DNA of 64,000 nucleotides from CAWFGW01 sp963849955 (GTDB lineage: Bacteria; Bacteroidota; Bacteroidia; Cytophagales; JAAEPT01), in the NCBI GenBank assembly GCA_963849955.1, contig CAWKJU010000027.1, forward strand, positions 333,709-397,708. The letters run 5' to 3'. This document shows, piece by piece, positions 16,933-23,187 of the stretch. A model generated the notes under the pieces. The model searched no databases. It saw only the letters and a program-made list of their open reading frames with translations, and was not told the DNA's origin. Each line of letters begins with the position of its first letter. Positions within the stretch are counted from its first letter, which is position 1. A program made the translations under genes and the position numbers.

Positions 16933-17646
16933 TTAGCTGGCGAGATAAAAATTATGCTCTGAAATTTCGTTTCGGAGAATATCAGCATTCTCTATTCCTA
17001 TTTTCTTTCCTAAATTACGTACAACACCTTCTTTTTTTAGTGATGAAAGCATCCGAATAACCTGTTCTTCGGTCGTTCCAGAAAAATCTGCGATCTCTTT
17101 TCTACTGAGCTGTTGATTTAATAAGTTATTTGTCTGACCAAATTTGCGTTCCAAGTACAATAAGGTATCAATCACCCGTTCCCTCACTGTCATCTGCGCC
17201 AGCTTACGTACTTTAGTTTCACTTTTATTTAATTCTGAGGCATAAAAAAGCATTAATTCATAAGTAAGTGCTGGAATTGCTTTTAACATCTCTAACATCA
17301 CTTTATTGGAAAAATTACACACCACTGTGTCTTCTATGGCTTCGGCAGATATGTGGTATTGCTCCCCCACAGCAAAGCCACGATGGCCTACTATCTCGCC
17401 ATCCTGACAAAAGCGAACAATTTGTTCACGACCGTTGATGCCGGTTTGTGCGACCTTGCATTTTCCTTTATAGATAAAGAACAACCCCTGAACGGGCGCT
17501 CCTTCAACGATAAATTGCCTTCCCTTTTTGCTAATCAGCGTGTTTCTTTGTGCTAAAAAAGTCTCTCCTGCTGGGGTTAGACAAGTTTTTTTTATCAAGC
17601 AGGAGTTATTGGAACAGTCAGAGCAAGGGGTTGATGAAATAGCCAT
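16933..17646 (-). CDS. Crp/Fnr-family regulator with N-terminal cysteine cluster
   Basis: This 237-residue regulator has a cupin-like sensor domain (about 25-140), a dimer helix and a winged helix-turn-helix (about 175-215) with recognition helix T-T-E-E-Q-V-I-R. The N-terminus holds Cys8, Cys11, Cys16 and Cys22. The spacing resembles the Fnr [4Fe-4S] cluster, so oxygen or NO sensing is plausible. The open frame reaches a TTG at 17667, but the ATG at 17646 is preferred because the upstream part approaches a perfect palindrome (17671-17686). It stands alone between a terminator and this palindrome and is the best candidate for the protein that binds all the TAAGTA/TACGTA sites in the window. 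Confidence 0.88.
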   Translation of the reverse strand: MAISSTPCSDCSNNSCLIKKTCLTPAGETFLAQRNTLISKKGRQFIVEGAPVQGLFFIYKGKCKVAQTGINGREQIVRFCQDGEIVGHRGFAVGEQYHISAEAIEDTVVCNFSNKVMLEMLKAIPALTYELMLFYASELNKSETKVRKLAQMTVRERVIDTLLYLERKFGQTNNLLNQQLSRKEIADFSGTTEEQVIRMLSSLKKEGVVRNLGKKIGIENADILRNEISEHNFYLAS

Positions 17647-17670
17647 ACTTAGTTTCGTTTGCAACAAAAG

Positions 17671-17686
17671 TAAGTAATTTTACTTA
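17671..17686 (-). promoter_or_regulatory. Perfect palindrome upstream of the Crp/Fnr gene
   Basis: TAAGTA-ATTT-TACTTA has perfect inverted half-sites and lies 25 bp before the ATG at 17646. This suggests autoregulation, perhaps repression given how close it is. Confidence 0.7.
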
Positions 17687-17727
17687 TTAAAAACAATAAA
17701 AGTTGATTTAAGAAAATGGATTCCCAT

Positions 17728-17778
17728 CGAATGCTAGGCTTACGATAAGTGGATTACGCATCGGGGTGCGGAATGACG
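17728..17778. repeat. 51-bp intergenic repeat, left of IS110
   Basis: Begins CGAATGCTAGGCTTACGAT and ends TGCGGAATGACG; the ATTACGCA/TGCGGAAT arms form a hairpin. It is about 86% identical (44 of 51 by eye) to 19142-19192 and in the same orientation. Confidence 0.85.
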
Positions 17779-17917
17779 GGGTAAACTAAACCGTCTTTCC
17801 GTATAATGTGAGGAACGAGCATTTGTACGGAATCTCTCAATCCATTACCGTCATTCCTTTAGGTTTACCATATTGTATTATTTCAAGGGAGAAGATTATC
17901 TTGAAGTAAATAGAAAG

Positions 17918-17983
17918 CTGACAGGGTGAACTATCGTCATTCCTAGTTTTCGTAGAACTATTTCCGGATTAAGTCCCTGTCAG
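17918..17983. repeat. Inverted repeat left of the IS110 transposase
   Basis: CTGACAGGG (17918-17926) is the inverse of CCCTGTCAG (17975-17983). Together with the noncoding bases up to 18077 this is the place where an IS110-type left end and its bridge RNA would be sought. Confidence 0.6.
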
Positions 17984-19088
17984 TTTTATTAGGAGCAAGA
18001 TTCAAATAGAAATTTGGGAAAGACCCATTATCAAAGGAATTGAATAATACTCCATTATTTACTTAAACAATAAAGGTATGGAATTTAACTGGTTTGTAGG
18101 TATAGATGTAAGTAAACAGACGTTTGATGTCGCATTTAAGAAAGGGTCTGAAGCTTATGTTCACACCAAATATTCAAATAATAAAAAAGGAATAAACGAG
18201 TTCCTAAAGTACCTTAAAATCAATAAGGTGTTTGTTAAGACTGGTTTAATATGTTTAGAGCATACAGGTATTTACACCCATTTATTACTAGACATGCTAA
18301 GTAGTAAATATGCAAACATTTGGTTAGAACACGCCTTGAGTATTAAAAGATCTTTAGGACTTCGTAGAGGGAAAAATGACAAGGTAGATTCAATGAGAAT
18401 AGCAGAATATGCTTATCGATTTCAAGACCAAAGTGTGTTGTGGCAACCTGCCAGGGAAGAAATAAATAAGCTGAAAAGACTTATTTCGTTGAGATTTAGA
18501 TTAATAAAAACAAAAAAACTGCTTAATGCACCTCTAATTGAAAGTGACGATGTTAAGGCTTTATCTTTTAATGATGTTAAACGGTTGACTCTGCCAATCA
18601 TCAAAAAACTCGACCTTCAAATCAATGAATTGGAACAAGAAATCGATTTGTTAATTAAATCCGACCAGCACTTAAATAGATTAGAAGAAATCATAACATC
18701 TGTAGATGGTGTAGGTAGAGTAACTGCTTGGCAAATGATTGCTGCGACAAATGAATTTAAAGACTTTAAGAATGCAAGACAGTTTGCTTGTTATAGTGGA
18801 GTTGTTCCTTTTGAACATAGTTCAGGAAGTAGTATTTCTTCAAAACCAAGAGTAAGTCATTTGGCTAATAAACGAATGAAAGAATTATTACACCTCTCAG
18901 CCTTATCTGCAACGATAATGAAGGGGGAATTAAACGATTATTATAATCGGAAAGTAAAAGAAGGAAAAAACAAAATGCTTGTATTAAACAACATCAGGAA
19001 TAAGTTAACTCAGCGAGTCTTTTCTTGTATCTCACAAAATAGAAAATATGAAAAATCTTATACTCATTCACTTGCTTAAACCATAGAA
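17984..19088 (+). mobile_element. IS110-family insertion sequence (ends not resolved)
   Basis: One intact transposase gene (18078-19079) lies between palindromic repeats. IS110 elements lack terminal inverted repeats and use a noncoding RNA to choose their target, so the ends cannot be set from one copy. The limits given are the gene plus adjacent noncoding sequence up to the flanking palindromes (left arm ending 17983, right hairpin starting 19089). Confidence 0.55.
18078..19079 (+). CDS. IS110-family transposase
   Basis: This is a 333-residue transposase with the RuvC-like DEDD domain N-terminally: G-I-D-V-S-K at residues 8-13, E-H-T-G-I-Y near 61, and the D-x-x-D pair in K-N-D-K-V-D. The C-terminal transposase_20 domain has S-V-D-G-V-G and the Y-S-G-V-V-P-F-E-H-S-S-G-S block with the catalytic Ser. 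The length matches intact family members, so it may be active. Neighbouring genes are nitrate genes on the opposite strand, so the element interrupts intergenic sequence only. Confidence 0.93.
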   Translation: MEFNWFVGIDVSKQTFDVAFKKGSEAYVHTKYSNNKKGINEFLKYLKINKVFVKTGLICLEHTGIYTHLLLDMLSSKYANIWLEHALSIKRSLGLRRGKNDKVDSMRIAEYAYRFQDQSVLWQPAREEINKLKRLISLRFRLIKTKKLLNAPLIESDDVKALSFNDVKRLTLPIIKKLDLQINELEQEIDLLIKSDQHLNRLEEIITSVDGVGRVTAWQMIAATNEFKDFKNARQFACYSGVVPFEHSSGSSISSKPRVSHLANKRMKELLHLSALSATIMKGELNDYYNRKVKEGKNKMLVLNNIRNKLTQRVFSCISQNRKYEKSYTHSLA

Positions 19089-19125
19089 ATCCGGAAAGCG
19101 AAGTAGAACGTAGCTTGTCCGGAAT
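19089..19125. repeat. Hairpin right of the IS110 transposase
   Basis: TCCGGAAAGC (19090-19099) pairs with GCTTgTCCGGA (19113-19123), one bulge. A related TTTCCGGATT occurs on the left side at 17961-17970, suggesting that the element sits inside a palindromic repeat. Confidence 0.65.
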
Positions 19126-19141
19126 CTACCTATCATGGAAA

Positions 19142-19192
19142 CGAATGCTTGGCTTACGATTGGTAGATTCCGCATCGAAGTGCGGAATGACG
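19142..19192. repeat. 51-bp intergenic repeat, right of IS110
   Basis: Second copy of the 17728-17778 repeat, with a perfect ATTCCGCA/TGCGGAAT hairpin at its 3' half. Confidence 0.85.
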
Positions 19193-19222
19193 CTTGGAGA
19201 GTTTAACTCCCCCCCTTCCATT

Positions 19223-19924
19223 CTAATTAATCAAATTATTCTGTAACGCTACGCGCACTAAATCTGCAGCATTATTCACCCCTAACTTTTTCATGATATT
19301 CAACCGGTGGGTTTCTATCGTCCGTACACTGATGCCCAACTCTTCCGCAATGACCTTATTGCTTGCTCCGTTCACGACTTTGGATAGAATTTGTTTTTCC
19401 CGTTTAGTAATGTCATACATCGACAAATCAACCATGGAAGTTGCTCCTGTTTCTGGCGTTCTGACCTGGCTAGGTGCTCCACCTACGGTAGTTAAGTATT
19501 GGTTGACGATAATACTGGAAATCTCACTGCTAAAGTATTTTTCTCCCGCAGCGACTTTATTAATCGCTTTTATAAACTTTATTTTATCCGTGTCTTTGAG
19601 GATATAACCGTGTGCTCCTAAATTCACTGCATTCAACACATATTCTTCACGATCAAACATCGACAGCATTAAAATGCGAGTCTTCGTCTTTTGATTCACT
19701 AATTCTCTTGCGGCTTCTATCCCAGTCATGTCTGGCATACTGATGTCCGTAATAAGCACATCAGGATTATATTCAATTACCTTTTGGATGGCTTCTCTAC
19801 CATTGGATGCTTCAGCCACTACTTCTATGTAATCCTCTGATTCTATCATTTGCTTAATTCCTGTACGCACAATTTCGTGGTCATCGGCAAGCACTACTGT
19901 TATTTTCTGTTGTTCCTTATTCAT
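19223..19924 (-). CDS. NarL/FixJ-family response regulator
   Basis: This is a 233-residue regulator. The receiver domain (1-125) carries D-D-H near the N-terminus, phospho-acceptor Asp near residue 60 in L-I-T-D-I-S-M-P-D, and Lys in L-K-D-T-D. A roughly 40-residue linker leads to the LuxR-type helix-turn-helix (about 165-230) with L-S-K-V-V-N-G-A-S-N-K and S-V-R-T-I-E-T-H-R. Its start overlaps the end of the histidine-kinase gene by 8 bp, so the two are a coupled pair. The kinase resembles NarX, so a nitrate/nitrite-responsive role is likely. Its binding sites are not identified. Confidence 0.92.
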   Translation of the reverse strand: MNKEQQKITVVLADDHEIVRTGIKQMIESEDYIEVVAEASNGREAIQKVIEYNPDVLITDISMPDMTGIEAARELVNQKTKTRILMLSMFDREEYVLNAVNLGAHGYILKDTDKIKFIKAINKVAAGEKYFSSEISSIIVNQYLTTVGGAPSQVRTPETGATSMVDLSMYDITKREKQILSKVVNGASNKVIAEELGISVRTIETHRLNIMKKLGVNNAADLVRVALQNNLIN

Positions 19925-21767
19925 AACTTTGATTAAATATATCTTCCTCTAAAGCTAATTCTACAAATATTGTGGTCCCTTTGGTAGGAACCGAATTAAT
20001 ATACAAGCGTGCATTAATTAAATCGGCACGCTCTCTAATGTTATTCAATCCATTCCCGGATTCTCGAGTACGATTCAGCTTCTCAATTTCTGATAAATTA
20101 AAGCCTTGACCATCATCCTCGATAATCAAATTAACAAATTCCACATCGTTGGTCAATTTCACCTTAATAATTGATGCGTTGGAATATTTAATGGCATTGT
20201 TAATACTCTCCTGACATATGCGGTAAAGTGAAATTTCGATGTTTTTATTGAATCGTTTGTCTATGGTGGACTTATCACTAAACTCTATAGGTATAGTCGT
20301 GGCATTTTGTGACACGGTCACCAGCTCACGCATGGCTGCGGACAAACCATAGTCTTGTAAAACGGTAGGTAATAAATCCGAAGAGATCCGCCTTACTTCA
20401 CGAATAGTCGTTTGCAGCAAGGATTTAAAGTCCGCTAGTCGTTTCATTTCTTTCTCTTCGGTGGAAGAAAACGACTCTAACCCAAACTTTAAGGCGGTAA
20501 GCATTTGCCCAATGCCATCATGAATTTCTTGCGACATGCGTTTCCGCTCCCGCTCCTGCCCTGTGATGATGGAACTCGAACGGATTTTTTGTTCATACTG
20601 CTGCTTCAACAGTTTTGCTTCATTCATCTTTTGAAGCTCCAGTTCGGTTTCTTTTCTTTTGGTGATGTCCGAACAAATGACCAAATACTGATACAGCTGA
20701 CCTTCTATCGAAACAATCGGAATAATGGTGACGTCCAACCAAAAGAAGGTGTGGTCCTTCGCATGATCATAAATTTCTCCTTGCCACACTTCTCTACAGC
20801 GGTCGGGGTTACGTATGTGTTCATAGACGATACTTTCTTCAGCCCCTAAATTATTCTCAAACAGCATTTTACCTAGTAACTGATCCAGCGAGTAACGAGT
20901 GATGTCACAGTATTTTTTATTGGCATAGGTAATCTGGCCCTTGCTATCGGTTCGAATTAAAATGGTGGCTTCGTTTAAGGCAAAATTGATGTCTCGCAGG
21001 TCTTTATTAAACCGCATTAGCGAGACATTGGCGTCCCGCAATTCATTGGCCAACGCTTTCGATTTGGACTCGGACTCGACCAGGTCTGAAATGACTGACT
21101 TGATTTTTTTACCTACCGGATTGAAGATAAAAATGACTTCCAGGAACAAGGTGAAAATTACTATGGAAAGTAAGAGGGTTTCTAACTGCTTGAGTTTCTC
21201 TAACTTGTCTTTAGCTTCCTCAGCATATTGCGAGACGATGGCATCCATAGCCTGTAAGAAAGCAGCTTCATTCTCTAAAATAAGCCGTTTATATTGTGGC
21301 ACTTGAGAAAAATCATTGGCTTTTACTGCTGCCACTAACCCCTCTGAACCTGTTTTAATTTTTTGGTAATGCGGCTCGATTTCAATGAACAATTTATTGA
21401 TTCGGGCACTGTTGGTGGGTGGTACATCCAATTCCTGATCACCATTTTTTAATCCGTTATGGAATTTAATCCATGTAGCTAAGGTCTTAGAAAACTCATC
21501 CTCATTCACTTTACCCGAGGCTACATCAGTCATCTTCAACGCCATTTTACTGATCTTCTGACTGAGCATCCTTTGCCTGCCCGCTACGTTCACAACATTG
21601 GAATCGTTTTTTTGCTGTGAAATAATGCGTTGTACCAATACGTAACTCGATACCGTAACCACTGCCACTGCCGTAAGGGCAATAGCATACATGACGTTAA
21701 AATATCTAAACGTTCTACGATCGGAGCGATCGGAAAAAACAAACTTACTTTTAAGTACGTTTTTCAT
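19917..21767 (-). CDS. NarX-like sensor histidine kinase with PilJ/NarX-type sensor and PAS domain
   Basis: This is a 616-residue membrane kinase with helices at about 25-48 and 190-215. Between them is a helical PilJ/NarX-type sensor domain whose start, N-V-A-G-R-Q-R-M-L-S-Q-K (residues 60-71), is similar to the nitrate-binding P-box of NarX. A PAS domain follows (about 260-390). Then comes a HisKA_3 domain with the phospho-His in S-Q-E-I-H-D-G-I-G near residue 415, and a HATPase with G-Q-G-F and G-N-G-L-N-N-I. It is expected to sense periplasmic nitrate or nitrite. It starts 9 bp from a Crp/Fnr-type palindrome shared with the divergent TrpD2-like gene. Confidence 0.9.
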   Translation of the reverse strand: MKNVLKSKFVFSDRSDRRTFRYFNVMYAIALTAVAVVTVSSYVLVQRIISQQKNDSNVVNVAGRQRMLSQKISKMALKMTDVASGKVNEDEFSKTLATWIKFHNGLKNGDQELDVPPTNSARINKLFIEIEPHYQKIKTGSEGLVAAVKANDFSQVPQYKRLILENEAAFLQAMDAIVSQYAEEAKDKLEKLKQLETLLLSIVIFTLFLEVIFIFNPVGKKIKSVISDLVESESKSKALANELRDANVSLMRFNKDLRDINFALNEATILIRTDSKGQITYANKKYCDITRYSLDQLLGKMLFENNLGAEESIVYEHIRNPDRCREVWQGEIYDHAKDHTFFWLDVTIIPIVSIEGQLYQYLVICSDITKRKETELELQKMNEAKLLKQQYEQKIRSSSIITGQERERKRMSQEIHDGIGQMLTALKFGLESFSSTEEKEMKRLADFKSLLQTTIREVRRISSDLLPTVLQDYGLSAAMRELVTVSQNATTIPIEFSDKSTIDKRFNKNIEISLYRICQESINNAIKYSNASIIKVKLTNDVEFVNLIIEDDGQGFNLSEIEKLNRTRESGNGLNNIRERADLINARLYINSVPTKGTTIFVELALEEDIFNQSYE

Positions 21768-21775
21768 TTTTGGTT

Positions 21776-21791
21776 TAAGTACAAGTGCGTA
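21776..21791. promoter_or_regulatory. Crp/Fnr-type palindrome in the divergent promoter
   Basis: TAAGTA-CAAG-TGCGTA lies between the kinase start (21767, minus) and the TrpD2-like start (21818, plus). It could control both directions. Its presence argues against the earlier in-frame start at 21785 for the plus-strand gene. Confidence 0.55.
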
Positions 21792-21817
21792 AATTTATAG
21801 GAATTTTACGTAGAAGT

Positions 21818-23092
21818 ATGACAAATCAAGAGCAATTAGCACAAATCCTTAAAAAAAAGGGCATCGGACCAGAAAGCAGCAAAAGCCTGTTAGCTGAAGA
21901 CATCGACCAACTGAAAAACCTCTTTTTAACCGATGACACCAGTTTAACTACGAAAGCTACGGTGCTTACCGCTTTACTGAAGTTAGCACCTACCGCCATA
22001 GAAGCCGACTTTATCGCTGAAATTCGCTCTAACCCCACGGACTTTTTACCGCAGGAACTTTTGCCTTTTATCACGGGCGACACCAACAGCTATCAATCAA
22101 CTATTAATGAGGTAATTAAACACCAACACCTGACATTTGATGCTGCTGAAACAGGGGCACACCACCTGTTTGACAAGTCGCCTGAATATTTAAAAGGTGC
22201 TTTTTTAGAAGCTGAACGCCTGAAAAGAGAAACTTACGAAGAAAATAGCGCCTTCTTTAAAGTACTGAAAAGCCATGTACCTTCTCAAAAAGCGAATATC
22301 AAAACCTTAATTGATCTGGGCGACAGCTACGATGGTTGCAACCGCACGCCTTCGCTCAATTTATTTTTAGCGTGTTTGTTGGCTGCTGCTGGTCACCCGA
22401 CCATTGTGCATAGTGTGGATGAAGTGGCTCCTAAGGAAGGGGTAACACATCATCAAATCCTAAAAGCGGCAGGTAAAAACCCTTTAAAGCAGACTTCTGA
22501 AGCGATTGCTGATTTAGAGTCGGAGAAAATTGGCTGGACCCACCTTGATCAACAAATCTATCACCCCCAACTGTATGGCTTAAAAAAAGTACGTAAGGAA
22601 ATGGTGAAACGTCCGTTCCTGGCTACGTTTGAAAAAATGTTGCAGCCGATTGTGGCGGAACGAAATTACGTAGTCTCCCAATACACACACAAACACTACA
22701 AATTGGAGGTTGCCCGACTGCTCCATGATTTCTGTTCTTTTGATAAAGCTATCCATGTGAAAGGAATTGAAGGCACGTGTATGATTAATCCTAAAATACC
22801 GGCTGAATGTGTTCTTATTGCTGAAGACATGAAAGAAATCACTATCTATGGGGCTGAACTGGGATTCCCCGATTCGTTAGGACGTTACGACAACATCACC
22901 CCTGAACTGTGCCTTTCACTGGGTTTGGAAATACTTCATGATAAAGATCTCCCTGAAAGAAACTTCCTGATTTTTCAAGGGGCTACGCTGTTACATTATT
23001 TAAAAGAAATCTCCTTTGAATCAGCCAAAAAACTGTTAGAAGCTACTTTATCGAGCAAAACAGCGCTGCAACACTGGGAAAACCTGAAATAA
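21818..23092 (+). CDS. TrpD2-like (anthranilate phosphoribosyltransferase-like) protein
   Basis: The protein has 424 residues from the ATG at 21818; the earlier start at 21785 would run through the palindrome. An N-terminal helical domain is followed by a nucleoside-phosphorylase/TrpD-type glycosyltransferase fold. The G-D-S-Y-D-G-C-N-R-T-P block and the following A-A-G-H-P-T-I-V-H segment correspond to the TrpD substrate region, but the typical glycine-rich PRPP loop is altered. Family members such as YbiB bind nucleic acid or have unknown substrates rather than making tryptophan. No other trp gene is nearby. Placement between a nitrate sensor kinase and nirB suggests a role in nitrate/nitrite metabolism, which is inference. 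Confidence 0.7.
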   Translation: MTNQEQLAQILKKKGIGPESSKSLLAEDIDQLKNLFLTDDTSLTTKATVLTALLKLAPTAIEADFIAEIRSNPTDFLPQELLPFITGDTNSYQSTINEVIKHQHLTFDAAETGAHHLFDKSPEYLKGAFLEAERLKRETYEENSAFFKVLKSHVPSQKANIKTLIDLGDSYDGCNRTPSLNLFLACLLAAAGHPTIVHSVDEVAPKEGVTHHQILKAAGKNPLKQTSEAIADLESEKIGWTHLDQQIYHPQLYGLKKVRKEMVKRPFLATFEKMLQPIVAERNYVVSQYTHKHYKLEVARLLHDFCSFDKAIHVKGIEGTCMINPKIPAECVLIAEDMKEITIYGAELGFPDSLGRYDNITPELCLSLGLEILHDKDLPERNFLIFQGATLLHYLKEISFESAKKLLEATLSSKTALQHWENLK

Positions 23093-23118
23093 AAACTACG
23101 TATTTTTATTGTTATTTT

Positions 23119-23165
23119 TACGTATTTATACTTGCTTTTTATATTTTGTTACGTATTTTTGCTTA
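23119..23165 (+). promoter_or_regulatory. nirB promoter with Crp/Fnr-type sites and -7 element
   Basis: TACGTA-TTTA-TACTTG (23119-23134) is 54 bp before the nirB ATG. TATTTTTG at 23154-23161 fits the Bacteroidota -7 consensus TAnnTTTG. If it is used, the palindrome centre lies about 40 bp before the transcription start, the class II activator position. A second, weaker TACGTA-TTTT-TGCTTA (23150-23165) overlaps the -7 element. Confidence 0.65.
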
Positions 23166-23187
23166 ACAAATCGACAAAGCACACACA

